From Acidobacteriota bacterium (GTDB lineage: Bacteria; Acidobacteriota; Terriglobia; UBA7540), in NCBI GenBank assembly GCA_021827245.1, contig JAKAWN010000024.1:1-33771 (forward strand): 33,771 nt of DNA. Reading direction: 5' to 3'. How positions within the stretch are numbered: the first letter of the stretch is position 1; the number at the start of each line of letters is the position of its first letter. Made by a program: the position numbers and the translations under genes. Below, in pieces: positions 16,240 to 25,137 of the stretch. Under the pieces are notes generated by a model. That model searched no databases and had not been told where the DNA came from. It saw nothing but the letters and a program-made list of their open reading frames with translations.

Positions 16240-16285
16240 CCCTGACACATCAGAATCGAATCTACTTAAATCGGTGTGGATAGAA

Positions 16286-19081
16286 ATGCCAACAACGCCT
16301 CGACAAATCGACTCGGCGCAGCTTGAAGAGCAGATGCTGCAGATTGTCCGCGAGCTTCTGACGGAGCTGGGATCGGTGCGCGCGGCGGAGTCGGTGACGC
16401 TCCATTCGTCGCTGGAGCGCGACTTGGGGCTCGGAAGCCTGGAGATGGTGGAGCTGCTGGTGCGGACGGAATCGCACTTCAACATCCGGCTGCCCGACCG
16501 CATTGCCGAAGAGGCCGATACGCCCGGCGAGTGGGTGCGCGTGATTGCCGGAGGCGAAGAAGAATCGCCCACCGCGTCGCAGCGCTACACGATCAAGCAG
16601 CCCGCGCGCGTTGCTCCGCCGCCACCGGAATCCGCCCACACGCTGATTGAAGTTTTGCGCAAGCATGCCGAGGTAGATCCGGACCGCGTGCAGGCGCACG
16701 TGCTGGAAGGCAACTCTGGCGAAGACATCAGCTATGGCAAACTGTTGGCCTCAGCTTCAAATGTGGCAGCCGGGCTGGTTTCGGCCGGCTTGCGGTGGAA
16801 CGAAACTGTTGCCATCATGCTGCCCACTTCGCCGCAGTTTTTCTATGCCTTTTTCGGCGTGATGCTGGCGGGTGGAATCGCCGTGCCCATTTATCCTCCA
16901 GCGCGTCCGGACAAGATCGAAGAATACGTTCGCCGCCAAGTCGGGATTCTTCGCAACGCGGAAGTGCGCTTCCTGATCAGCTTTGAAGCTGCACGGAAGG
17001 TTTCCGAGATTCTGCGGCTGAACCTGCCCAGCATCCTGGGCGTGACCACCGTCGAGGGCCTGGCCGCGAGCGGCGCGCGATTGCAGCCGGGAGCCATCGA
17101 GGCCGCCGAGGCAGCATTTATCCAGTACACTTCCGGAAGCACCGGCGATCCCAAGGGCGTGGTACTGACGCAGTCCAACCTGCTGGCCAACATTCGCGGC
17201 ATCGGCTGGGCGGTGAACGTGCAGCCCGAAGACATCGTGGTGAGCTGGCTGCCGCTTTATCACGATATGGGGCTGATTGGCTCGTGGCTCTACAGCGTTT
17301 ATTACGCGCTGCCCATCACCGTTCTCTCGCCGCTGGCTTTTCTGAGCCGGCCTGAAAAATGGCTTTGGGCGCTGCACGATTCCCGCGGAACACTCTGTCC
17401 CGCTCCTAATTTTTCCTACGAGCTCTGCGCACGCAAGATTCCGGACAGCTCGATTGAAGGACTTGACCTGAGCGCCTGGCGAGTGGCCATCAACGCGGGT
17501 GAAGCCGTACTGCCAGGAACGCTTGAACGTTTTGAAAAGCGCTTCAAATCCTATGGATTTCGGGCTGAGAGTTTTGTGCCCTGTTACGGGCTTGCTGAAT
17601 CGTCTGTGGCTCTGGCATTTCCGCCCATCAACCGGCGACCGGTGATCGACCGGATTCGCCGGGATGTTTTTGAGTCCGAGGGCAAAGCCGTTCCGGCCGC
17701 GCCCTACGATTCGAGCGCTCTGCGTTTTGTGGCCAACGGCAAAGCTCTGCCGGGGCACGAGATCAAAGTGATCGACGTTGAGGGTCGGTCGCTCGGAGAG
17801 CGAATCCAGGGCAAGGTGCTTTTCCGCGGTCCGTCAAAGACAGCCGGATATTTCCGCAACCCGAAAGCGACCGCTGCTGTCACCACCGAAGATGGCTGGA
17901 TGGATTCAGGTGATCTCGGCTACTGGGCCAATGGGGAAATCCACATCACCGGTCGCGCCAAGGACCTGATCATCAAGTCTGGCCGGAACATCGTTCCGCA
18001 GGAAGTGGAACTTGCGGCGGCCGAGGTTCCCGAGGTGCGGAGGGGCTGCGTGGCGGCCTTCGGAACGCGCGATGCAGACCTCGGAACCGAACAGTTGGTG
18101 GTTGTGGCCGAGACCCGCGTGGCCAACAAGGAAGATCTTGACCGCATCGAGGCAGCGATCGTTGAGCGTGTGGGACTTGCGGTAGGAATCCCTCCGGACA
18201 AAGTGGAGCTGGTGGCGCCCCAAAGCATTCCCAAAACCTCCAGCGGCAAAATCCGTCGCAATGAAACCCGGCTGCTCTATGAACGGGGCGCTCTCGAACT
18301 CAACCGCCGCCCGCCCTGGATGCAGATTTTGCGCCTCTGGTGGGAGAATCTGGGCGCATGGATTCGCCTGGGGCTTTTGCGTGCGGGCCGGTCGCTCTAC
18401 CGGAAATATTCGCAGGTGCTACTTTCCATTGTGGCGGTAGCGGGCGGGCTGTTGGCAAGGGTGGTTCCCAGCCAGGGCGCTAAAGGCTCTTTGGTGCGCA
18501 TCGCCGCAAGAGCGTTGCTGAAGTTGCTGGGGCACAAAGTCGACTTCGCGGAGATGGAGCGGATCAAGCCGGGGCGGCCGGGGATATGGATGGCCAACCG
18601 CGCAGGAACAATGGATGCGCTCGTGCTGGCCGCGATCCTTCCGAAGCGCACATGGTTCTCAGACTCCGGCGCGCTCGACTCAATTCCAGGGGTAGTATCG
18701 TTTCTTTTGAGGCCCATTGTCCTGCCGCCGCTCCGTGAGGAGATGATTCCCCCTGGGGGCACGTTACGCCAGCGCATTCGCCGGGGACTGGACGAGGGAA
18801 AATCGGTCCTGGTACTTTCGGAAGGGCCCCCGACAGTGCCGGCCCATCTCAGCCGTTTCCGTCTGGACGCCCTGGACGCGGCGGTGCAGGCCTCCAGCCC
18901 CATTTATCCTCTCGGGGTTCGCGGAACATCCTCTATACTCTCTATGGGCAGTCGCATGAGCATGCAGGGGAAAGCAAGGATTATCGTGGGCGAGCCCATT
19001 GTTACTCAGATTAACGATGCTCGCGAACTGGTGATGCTGCGCGAACAGATTCGGGAAGCAATCGCAAGACTCTGCTCCTGA
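16286..19081 (+). CDS. ACP - acyl-AMP ligase - PlsC-like acyltransferase fusion
   Basis: This 931-aa trimodular protein starts with an acyl carrier domain (about 10-90), with phosphopantetheine site Ser51 in LGLGSLEM. An AMP-forming ligase of the fatty acyl-AMP ligase type follows (about 115-690), with core motif YTSGSTGDPKG at 281-291, LPLYHDMGL, and the late motif DSGDLGYW. A C-terminal PlsC-like region (about 740-931) completes it. The fusion should adenylate a fatty acid and load its own or another ACP. In the acyltransferase the H-x4-D motif reads NRAGTMD, with Arg772 in place of the catalytic His before Asp777; the EG motif is at 846-847. The start at 16286 avoids the upstream frame extension, which is translated hairpin repeat. 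The neighbouring reductase is the natural partner. Confidence 0.9.
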   Translation: MPTTPRQIDSAQLEEQMLQIVRELLTELGSVRAAESVTLHSSLERDLGLGSLEMVELLVRTESHFNIRLPDRIAEEADTPGEWVRVIAGGEEESPTASQRYTIKQPARVAPPPPESAHTLIEVLRKHAEVDPDRVQAHVLEGNSGEDISYGKLLASASNVAAGLVSAGLRWNETVAIMLPTSPQFFYAFFGVMLAGGIAVPIYPPARPDKIEEYVRRQVGILRNAEVRFLISFEAARKVSEILRLNLPSILGVTTVEGLAASGARLQPGAIEAAEAAFIQYTSGSTGDPKGVVLTQSNLLANIRGIGWAVNVQPEDIVVSWLPLYHDMGLIGSWLYSVYYALPITVLSPLAFLSRPEKWLWALHDSRGTLCPAPNFSYELCARKIPDSSIEGLDLSAWRVAINAGEAVLPGTLERFEKRFKSYGFRAESFVPCYGLAESSVALAFPPINRRPVIDRIRRDVFESEGKAVPAAPYDSSALRFVANGKALPGHEIKVIDVEGRSLGERIQGKVLFRGPSKTAGYFRNPKATAAVTTEDGWMDSGDLGYWANGEIHITGRAKDLIIKSGRNIVPQEVELAAAEVPEVRRGCVAAFGTRDADLGTEQLVVVAETRVANKEDLDRIEAAIVERVGLAVGIPPDKVELVAPQSIPKTSSGKIRRNETRLLYERGALELNRRPPWMQILRLWWENLGAWIRLGLLRAGRSLYRKYSQVLLSIVAVAGGLLARVVPSQGAKGSLVRIAARALLKLLGHKVDFAEMERIKPGRPGIWMANRAGTMDALVLAAILPKRTWFSDSGALDSIPGVVSFLLRPIVLPPLREEMIPPGGTLRQRIRRGLDEGKSVLVLSEGPPTVPAHLSRFRLDALDAAVQASSPIYPLGVRGTSSILSMGSRMSMQGKARIIVGEPIVTQINDARELVMLREQIREAIARLCS

Positions 19082-19145
19082 CCGGGGCGAGGAACACCGC
19101 CGCCAGGTTTTTTGAGCAACAGGGAATGTTCCAAAGAGATCGAAT

Positions 19146-19778
19146 ATGACTGCGAGTCCATTGGGAATTATCATCCGACTCGTCATTTGCTTCCTGCTGG
19201 GGTCGATACCCTTTGCGGTGCTCGCCATGATGGGCAGCGGCGTCGATATCCGCAAAGTCGGATCTGGGAATCCCGGTTTCAATAATGTCCTGCGCGTGAA
19301 CAAGTGGCGCGCGATGCTGACCCTGATCGGGGACCTGGGCAAGGGCTATGTTGCTGTTTGGCTGGTCAGCCACGGGGCGCCGGGAGCGACTCTCGGCTGG
19401 CTGTTCGGCTTCGGAGCGATTCTGGGCCACTGCTTCTCGCCGTTTTTGAAGTTCAACGGCGGCAAGGGGATTGCCACGTCTGCAGGTGTGATGCTTCGGC
19501 TTTACCCAGTGTGGGCCGGGGTCGCCTTGGCTTATTTCGTGGTGGCGCGGGTGACCGGCAGCCGCCTGAAATGGCCTGAGGCAGGAGCCATGGCTTCCAT
19601 GAGCACCTGGGTGGTGTTCGCGATCCTGATGCTGGCCTTTGTCAGCCCGCAGGACGCCCTCTACGCCGCCTTGCTGACACTGTTCCTTGGCTGGAGGCAC
19701 AAGAAGAATTTCCGGAACCTTCTGTCACGGAACGCTGCAGCGCTTCAAGGCAGTAACTCTTCGGGAGGTCAGGCCTAG
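19146..19778 (+). CDS. plsY: Glycerol-3-phosphate acyltransferase PlsY
   Basis: This 210-aa multi-pass membrane enzyme transfers acyl from acyl-phosphate to sn-glycerol-3-phosphate, the first step of phosphatidic acid synthesis. The three family motifs are visible: GSGNPGFNNVLR (39-50, usually GSGNPGATNVLR), IGDLGKG (61-67), and GHCFSPFLKFNGGKGIATS (94-112). The PGFNN variation is at a position often written PGATN and may alter substrate fit. It lies 64 bases after the ligase fusion within the lipid locus. No plsX is adjacent, so either acyl-phosphate is supplied from elsewhere or this is a second, specialised PlsY. Confidence 0.93.
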   Translation: MTASPLGIIIRLVICFLLGSIPFAVLAMMGSGVDIRKVGSGNPGFNNVLRVNKWRAMLTLIGDLGKGYVAVWLVSHGAPGATLGWLFGFGAILGHCFSPFLKFNGGKGIATSAGVMLRLYPVWAGVALAYFVVARVTGSRLKWPEAGAMASMSTWVVFAILMLAFVSPQDALYAALLTLFLGWRHKKNFRNLLSRNAAALQGSNSSGGQA

Positions 19779-19781
19779 CAG

Positions 19782-19893
19782 GTTGCTGAAGAACGCGTTA
19801 GAGGGGGTGTAGCGGCGGGTTCATCCCGCCATAAGCCTATTGCTTTCAGCACGGGCTGGCGGCGTAAAGCCGCCGCTACAGCCTTTTTCAGCT
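19782..19893. repeat. Paired-hairpin dispersed repeat (REPIN-like), copy A
   Basis: Two stems, 19814-19819/19825-19830 and 19858-19863/19869-19874, sit inside a larger inverted repeat (GTAGCGGCGG near 19809 against CCGCCGCTAC near 19871; GCTGAA against TTCAGC at the edges). The left half closely matches 31677-31755. It lies directly after the plsY stop codon. Confidence 0.65.
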
Positions 19894-19927
19894 AGTCACA
19901 GCCTGAGTCCTCAAACGTTCCCGGACC

Positions 19928-20656
19928 ATGAGCGCAAACCAACCGCTGGCTTTTTACGATTTCGACGGCACTTTGACTTCGGGGAACATCGTCCGGAGGT
20001 ACGCCTATCTCACCTGGCACCAGCCATCGAGGACACGGGCGGTTTGGAAATACGCAAAACTTCTTCTAAGCCTTCCGATGTGGCTGGTAATGGAATACCG
20101 CTCACGACGGAAGTTCAACATCGTGTTCTTTCGCGAGTATCGTGGGATGAAGGAGGCGACACTTCGTAGCCAGGCGGAACAGCTCTTTTATGAAGAGATT
20201 TTGCCGACCATTTATCCCGATACGAAAGCGCTGCTGCAAGAGGACCGCCGCCAAGGCTATCTCCCGGTTCTAGTGACGGGCGAATTGGACGTTGCCCTGG
20301 AGGGCGTAATCCGGTACCTTGGTTTCCAAGCCGTGATCTGCAACTCCCTGGTTCTCGAGGACGGTGTTGCCACGGGGGAAGTGAAGGCGCCGCTGATTGC
20401 CGAGGAGGAGAAAGTCCGGGTCATGGAAGCCCTCTGCCGGGAGTGCGGTACGGAGATGAAACAGTCGAAGGCCTACTCCGACAGTTTCTCCGATCTTCCA
20501 ATGCTGGAAGCGGTGGGGATTCCAGTCGCCGTCAATCCTGATAGAAGGCTCAAGCGCGTTGCCTTGGAACGCGGCTGGACCATTCTGGACCTGAAAAGAG
20601 GAATCGATGTCAACCGACGCCGGCAACAATCACCCGGCGGGCTCGCCGGCATTTGA
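19928..20656 (+). CDS. HAD-superfamily phosphatase, subfamily IB (phosphoserine-phosphatase-like)
   Basis: This 242-aa protein is a predicted phosphomonoesterase. Motif I is FYDFDGTLT with nucleophile Asp11 and general acid Asp13. Motif II is the Thr in VLVTGELD, and the late acidic motif is AYSDSFSDLPML, with DSxSD in place of the common GDSxxD. A cap of about 80 residues with a hydrophobic stretch (LLLSLPMWLVM) may associate with membrane. In lipid loci such HAD-IB enzymes often dephosphorylate lysophosphatidic acid, phosphatidylglycerophosphate or glycerol phosphate; the substrate here is inferred from context. Its last 50 bases overlap the next gene. Confidence 0.87.
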   Translation: MSANQPLAFYDFDGTLTSGNIVRRYAYLTWHQPSRTRAVWKYAKLLLSLPMWLVMEYRSRRKFNIVFFREYRGMKEATLRSQAEQLFYEEILPTIYPDTKALLQEDRRQGYLPVLVTGELDVALEGVIRYLGFQAVICNSLVLEDGVATGEVKAPLIAEEEKVRVMEALCRECGTEMKQSKAYSDSFSDLPMLEAVGIPVAVNPDRRLKRVALERGWTILDLKRGIDVNRRRQQSPGGLAGI

Positions 20657-22298
20657 GTTCGGCGATCCAACGCCTAACGCGGTGGGGCGCAACGCGCTCG
20701 TTTCACACGAGGGCTGCGTGGTGCACCTGGATGGCCGCTCGGCTCCCCGCCTGATGTGGTACGGGGAAGACCTGTTGTCCGTCAAAATGCCCGCAGGCAC
20801 GAGGGTGCTCTATCCCAATCCCACCATTCCCGGCATTGCGGACCGCAATGCGGCCATCCGCTATGCCATCGAGCACCCGGAGCAGATGGAGCCCCTCGCC
20901 GCGCTGCTGCGGCCCGGGATGAAAGTCACCATCGCTATCGACGACATTTCATTACCGCTGCCGAAAATGAAAAGGCCGGACATCCGGGAATCCGTCCTAA
21001 CCATCGTGCTGAATCTGCTGGCCGAGAAAGGCGTGACGGACGTTCACATCATTGTCGCAACCTCCTACCATCGGCGCATGACGGGCCCCGAAATCCGGCA
21101 TGCGGTAGGGAACAAGATCTTTTCCCAATATTATCCCGATCACCTATACAACCACGATGGCGAAGCTCCGGACGGAATGGTGGACATGGGGAAGACTGAG
21201 CATGGCGAGAGTGTCCGCATCAACCGGCGCGCGGCGGAATCCGACCTGCTGATTTACGTCAACATCAACCTGGTGCCGATGGACGGGGGGAGCAAGTCCG
21301 TTGGAGTGGGATTGTGTGATTACCCCACCCTTCAAGCACACCACACGCCGCAGACCATACTGGCCAGCGACTCTTACTTTGACCATACGCGCTCTGCCAT
21401 GGCACGCTCCTGCGATCGCATCATGGAGGTGATCAACCGGAACCTCAAGGTTTTCCACATAGAAACGGCAATAAACAATCGCATGTTTGAGCCGGCGATG
21501 GCGTTCTTCACCAAGAATGAAGACCACTGGTCGGGAGTTGACCGCGCCGAGTTTGAGGCTACACGCAGGGGACTCGGAATGCTGCCCCGGGCAGCCAAGC
21601 GGAAAATTCTGTTTGCGATTCCGGCGCCCTACCAGCCGATTGCCATCCATGCCGGAGCCACTCTGCCCACGCATGTCAAAACCCTGGCTTACTGCTACGC
21701 GCAGTATTGCACGCCGCTCGAGGGGCAGTCCGACGTGGTGGTGTACGGCATCCCGTTCATCATGCCTTACAACGTGAATTCAATTCTGAATCCCATCTTG
21801 GCTCAGACAATGGCGCTGGGATACTTCCACAACATGTATCGTGGCATGCCGGTGGTGAAGAAAAACGGTGTCCTGATCATTACTCATCCCCTTTACAATG
21901 AATTTGATCCGCTGCATCATCCGTCTTACATCGAGTTCTTCAACCGCATCCTGACGGAGACACGAGATTCGGTAGTCTTGCAGCAGAAATATGAGGGCCA
22001 GTTTGCCCATGATCCCGACTATATCCGCATGTACCGGACCGGTCACGCCTATCACGGCGTCCATCCGTTTTATATGTGGTACTGGGGCGAAAACGGGCGA
22101 GCGCACGTGAGTAAGGTGATCGTGGTGGGTGCGGAATCGAGGCGAGCGGCCGAGATCATGGGATGGGAAACCGCTCAAAGCATGAACGAGGCGCTCGAAA
22201 TGGCCCAGAGCCACGTGGGCCACAAACCGAGCATTACGATGATGCACTTCGCGCCCATCCTGATGGCGGATGTTCAGGGAACGCCCGAGAGTATTTGA
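20607..22298 (+). CDS. LarA-like protein (DUF2088, nickel-pincer racemase superfamily), divergent
   Basis: This 563-aa protein is homologous to lactate racemase LarA in its N-terminal half. DDISLPLP (112-119) corresponds to the DDxxRPxP strand. His155 in ATSYHRR matches the first catalytic His, and YNHDGE, Lys230 in GGSKSVG (the residue that anchors the nickel pincer in LarA) and His245-His246 follow. The segment before the Lys, normally EPHFFAGFSGGRK, is shortened to LVPMDGGSK, so the second catalytic His of LarA is absent. It is also longer than LarA (about 425 aa), with an extended C-terminus. It may be an epimerase or racemase of another substrate, or a cofactor-binding non-racemase. Overlap with the HAD gene and 5-base spacing to the SDR gene indicate one operon. 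Confidence 0.82.
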   Translation: MSTDAGNNHPAGSPAFEFGDPTPNAVGRNALVSHEGCVVHLDGRSAPRLMWYGEDLLSVKMPAGTRVLYPNPTIPGIADRNAAIRYAIEHPEQMEPLAALLRPGMKVTIAIDDISLPLPKMKRPDIRESVLTIVLNLLAEKGVTDVHIIVATSYHRRMTGPEIRHAVGNKIFSQYYPDHLYNHDGEAPDGMVDMGKTEHGESVRINRRAAESDLLIYVNINLVPMDGGSKSVGVGLCDYPTLQAHHTPQTILASDSYFDHTRSAMARSCDRIMEVINRNLKVFHIETAINNRMFEPAMAFFTKNEDHWSGVDRAEFEATRRGLGMLPRAAKRKILFAIPAPYQPIAIHAGATLPTHVKTLAYCYAQYCTPLEGQSDVVVYGIPFIMPYNVNSILNPILAQTMALGYFHNMYRGMPVVKKNGVLIITHPLYNEFDPLHHPSYIEFFNRILTETRDSVVLQQKYEGQFAHDPDYIRMYRTGHAYHGVHPFYMWYWGENGRAHVSKVIVVGAESRRAAEIMGWETAQSMNEALEMAQSHVGHKPSITMMHFAPILMADVQGTPESI

Positions 22299-22303
22299 CG
22301 ACC

Positions 22304-23314
22304 ATGAAGACCGTTCTTGTTACCGGCGCGACAGGTTTTTTGGGAAAACATCTGGTGGAACAACTGAAGCCGGAGCCGGACACTCGCCTGCGGTTGCTTT
22401 GCCGTGGGCTGTCACCGTGGGAACGCGATTCGGCGGTAGAAGTGATTCACGGCGACATAGTGAACAGGGAGCACGTCGAGCACGCGGCTGAAGGCGTATC
22501 GGAAATCTACCACTTGGCGGGCATCGTTTCACGCAACTCCCGTGACCAGGAGTTGATGTATCAGACGCATATCGAAGGGACCCGCAACGTCTGTGAAGCC
22601 GCCTTGAAGCACAAGGTGGAAAAAGTCGTGGTAGTGTCAAGCTCGGGAACCATCGCCGTCAGTACCACGCCGACCGTTCACGACGAAAATTCCGGCTACA
22701 AGAACGAGGTGGTCGGCGAGTGGCCCTATTATTTGAGCAAGATCTTTGCGGAGAAGCTGGCGCTTGATTATCACACGCGGAGCGGCCTGAACGTCGTCAT
22801 CGCCAATCCCAGTCTTCTGCTGGGCGTGGGCGACGATCGGAATTCCTCCACCCGCGACGTCGCTCTGTTTCTGAAGGGTGAGATCAAGGTGATCCCAAAA
22901 GGCGGGTTGAATTTTGTGGACGTTCGCGATGTTGCCCAGGGGTTGAAACTTGCCATGCGCTCAGGGCGACCGGGCGAGCGCTACCTGATGGGCAGCGTCA
23001 ACTGGACTTTCCGACAATTGATTGAAAAAGTGGCGGAAATTTCCGGCAAAAGCGCACCCACGAAGGAGCCGCCCTTTGAAGTTGCGCTGTGGGGAGCGCG
23101 TGCCCTGCGCGTAATCTATCCGTTGCTGGGGAAGAAGGTCGACTTGGACGAAGCTTCCATCAAGATGTCCGCTTGCTATTGGTACTGCGATTCCACGAAG
23201 GCCCGCACCGAGCTTGGGTTCCAGACGCGGGACCCGGAAGATACGCTCAAGGACACTGTCGAAGACGTTCACCTGCGGCTGTATCGGACCGGCCAGCTTC
23301 CGCCTTCCGTATGA
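22304..23314 (+). CDS. Extended SDR / NAD-dependent epimerase-dehydratase family protein
   Basis: This 336-aa extended short-chain dehydrogenase has the glycine motif TGATGFLG (G8, G11, G14), a VVVSSSGT strand (109-116) and the catalytic pair Y142-x3-K146 (YYLSK). The sequence type is close to the 3-beta-hydroxysteroid dehydrogenase, dihydroflavonol reductase and HpnA group. It could reduce or epimerise a sugar, a sterol-like molecule or a keto-lipid. The true start at 22304 lies 5 bases after the LarA-like stop; an upstream frame extension overlaps that gene and lacks homology. The stop overlaps the next ATG (ATGA), so translation is coupled to the lipid kinase. Confidence 0.88.
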   Translation: MKTVLVTGATGFLGKHLVEQLKPEPDTRLRLLCRGLSPWERDSAVEVIHGDIVNREHVEHAAEGVSEIYHLAGIVSRNSRDQELMYQTHIEGTRNVCEAALKHKVEKVVVVSSSGTIAVSTTPTVHDENSGYKNEVVGEWPYYLSKIFAEKLALDYHTRSGLNVVIANPSLLLGVGDDRNSSTRDVALFLKGEIKVIPKGGLNFVDVRDVAQGLKLAMRSGRPGERYLMGSVNWTFRQLIEKVAEISGKSAPTKEPPFEVALWGARALRVIYPLLGKKVDLDEASIKMSACYWYCDSTKARTELGFQTRDPEDTLKDTVEDVHLRLYRTGQLPPSV

Positions 23315-24288
23315 CCAGGCCCCGAAAAGTTGCTGCCGTCGTGAATCCGCACTCCTCCGGAGGCAAGACAGCCCGGCGTTGGCCGGAACTGAGCGGCCTT
23401 CTCGAACGCCGCCTGGGCCCCGTTGCCGCCCGCTTCACGGACGAGCAAGGTGCGGGAATCCCTATCACGCGCGATCTGCTGCGTGAAGGCTACGATCTGA
23501 TTGTCGCGGTAGGTGGTGACGGAACGATCAATGAGGTTGCCAACGGATTTTTTGATCAGGCCCGCCTGATCGAGCCGCAAGCAACCCTCGCGATTCTCCC
23601 CCTCGGCACAGGCGGAGATTTTCGCCGAACCCTGGAGATCCCTCCCGACCCTGTTGAAGCTATTGAGATTCTTGCTGGTGGGATTCCCGCGCTGATTGAT
23701 GTGGGCAAGGTGCGCTTTTGCGCGAACGACGGCTCGCCTGGAAGCCGCTACTTTGTCAACCTGGTCAGCTTTGGAATGGGCGGTCAAGTGGCTGCGCGCT
23801 CAAAGAATTTTATGGGCTGGTTCGGTGGGAAGGCGGCTTTCTTCTGGGCGACGCTGATGACGTTCCTGAGTTATCGCGGCAGGAAAATCCATCTGACCCT
23901 GGACGTGAATGCAGGTCCCTTGCCTCTTTTCATCAGCAACGTAGCCATCGGGAATGGCCAGTTCCATGGCGGGGGCATGTGGCCGTGCCCGGCGGCTATC
24001 CTGAATGACGGCGTTTTCGATGTGACAATTATTGACTATGCCGGTGCCCTGGAACTGCTCAGAAGCATCTCCGTGCTCTATTCAGGCAAGGTCTATTCAC
24101 ATCCAAAGGTTCGTCACTTTGAAGCCGGAAGGATTCTTGCTGAATCAGACAGTCCAACCCGGATCGAGATCGATGGTGAACCCCTGGGGACCCTGCCGAT
24201 GGAAATTACCATTCTCCCGCGGAAACTCCGGGTGATGGTTTCCTCCTCCAGTCCTTTGCTGAGGGTTTCAAAATCTTCGGGGGAATGA
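23311..24288 (+). CDS. Diacylglycerol kinase-like lipid kinase (DagK/YegS type)
   Basis: This 325-aa protein belongs to the DAGK catalytic family that phosphorylates diacylglycerol, sphingoid bases or related lipids using ATP. Motifs visible are NPHSSGGKT (12-20), GGDGTINEVANG (68-79), LPLGTGGDFRR (97-107, where many relatives have GTGNDF), GGGMWPCPAAILNDG and the C-terminal EIDGEPLG. The start at 23311 overlaps the upstream stop and places the nucleotide-binding loop at the usual distance from the N-terminus. It ends the lipid locus. In context it may recycle or phosphorylate a di-radyl-glycerol for head-group attachment. Confidence 0.9.
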   Translation: MTRPRKVAAVVNPHSSGGKTARRWPELSGLLERRLGPVAARFTDEQGAGIPITRDLLREGYDLIVAVGGDGTINEVANGFFDQARLIEPQATLAILPLGTGGDFRRTLEIPPDPVEAIEILAGGIPALIDVGKVRFCANDGSPGSRYFVNLVSFGMGGQVAARSKNFMGWFGGKAAFFWATLMTFLSYRGRKIHLTLDVNAGPLPLFISNVAIGNGQFHGGGMWPCPAAILNDGVFDVTIIDYAGALELLRSISVLYSGKVYSHPKVRHFEAGRILAESDSPTRIEIDGEPLGTLPMEITILPRKLRVMVSSSSPLLRVSKSSGE

Positions 24289-24301
24289 GGGTTTCATCCA
24301 C

Positions 24302-24338
24302 AAAAAAAGTAGCCTGGGTTGGGTTTCCAACCCAGGCT
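24302..24338 (-). terminator. Rho-independent terminator read on the minus strand
   Basis: A perfect 12-base-arm stem (24311-24322 and 24327-24338, 4-base loop) is followed on the minus strand by ACTTTTTTTG. On the plus strand no T-tract follows. It lies just after the lipid kinase stop and could end leftward transcripts from the Dph6-like side. The stem may derive from a palindromic repeat. Confidence 0.6.
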
Positions 24339-25137
24339 AGGCCCCGAGTGCCGTGGGGAGGGGGACGCTGGCCTCGGGTAAATCGCCGTTTCCCTCGGGC
24401 TTCGCGACCGTGCGCAACGCCATTCCGGGAAACAAAGTTAAAACCAATGCTTTTGGACCGCCATCCATCTCGCACTACCGTGCGGTCACTGTGTATCTTT
24501 GCAAACGCTGTTCCAATTGCCGAGGCGATGTGCGTCCCCTTTCCTGTGCTGCCTGCTCCGCGGATGAAGTCACCGGTTTCCCTTCGTCACAGCCTCACAA
24601 GCCAGGTAGGGATTTTCGCCTGCCATTCGCAACCCTCGCACCGTCTCCACTTCAAGCGCAGCCAGCATTACCGGGCGTTTCAGCCGCCAGGGCGAAAGGA
24701 ATACGCAGGAGGTACGGAAGGGTTCCAACCACAAGAACATCTCCCCCTCCCGTTCTTCCAGCAGGAGGCTGAGTGCCAGTGACAACCCCTAAAAAGATAA
24801 TATTACCAATAATGCAAGTGTGCAATTTATACATTGGGCTGGAAGAATTTGCACACATGCGGCAAGCCGTCACGCAAAAATTACATCAAGCGGGTGCGTA
24901 CAACGCGGAACCTGTGGTCATTACCCTCCGGAGAGAAATGAAATGCGGCGAATCCTGGCGCCGGACAATGGCCATGGGCAGGCATCATATTTTGAATCAA
25001 TAAGTTGAGTCGTTTTTTGAGACTGCATTCCCCGGGACTACGCCGCCCGCGCAATTCCGACCAACCTTCACATAAGCCACAACGAAATCTCGAAAATCCC
25101 CGCGGCTCAGCCTGTCCACCGCCCCTGTATCACTTAA
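24339..25137. other. Poorly coding region between convergent genes
   Basis: Apart from the candidate ORF at 24773-25003, I see no supported gene. On the minus strand TTGCAC and TATTAT, 17 bases apart (near 24796-24824), could form a promoter for a leftward transcript ending at the terminator at 24302. A frame of up to 71 codons (24785 to 24570) lies behind it but has only a TTG start and no recognisable family. The area around 24780-24860 is markedly AT-richer than its surroundings. Confidence 0.35.
24773..25003 (+). CDS. Possible small hypothetical protein (76 aa, GTG start)
   Basis: A GTG at 24773 follows AGGAGG with a 4-base spacer, a near-perfect ribosome site. The frame runs 76 codons and includes VCNLYIGLEEFAHMRQAV and AEPVVITLRREMKCGESWRR segments. 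No family is recognised. The local AT-rich stretch and an opposing candidate transcript make this uncertain; it could be a remnant. Confidence 0.3.
   Translation: MPVTTPKKIILPIMQVCNLYIGLEEFAHMRQAVTQKLHQAGAYNAEPVVITLRREMKCGESWRRTMAMGRHHILNQ

Noticed and set aside
16208..16285. N-terminal extension of the ACP-ligase fusion
   Set aside because: The 26 extra residues are a translation of the hairpin repeat; the ACP domain starts naturally after the ATG at 16286.
22163..22303. N-terminal extension of the SDR gene
   Set aside because: It lies within the LarA-like gene in another frame, and the Rossmann motif begins at the ATG at 22304.
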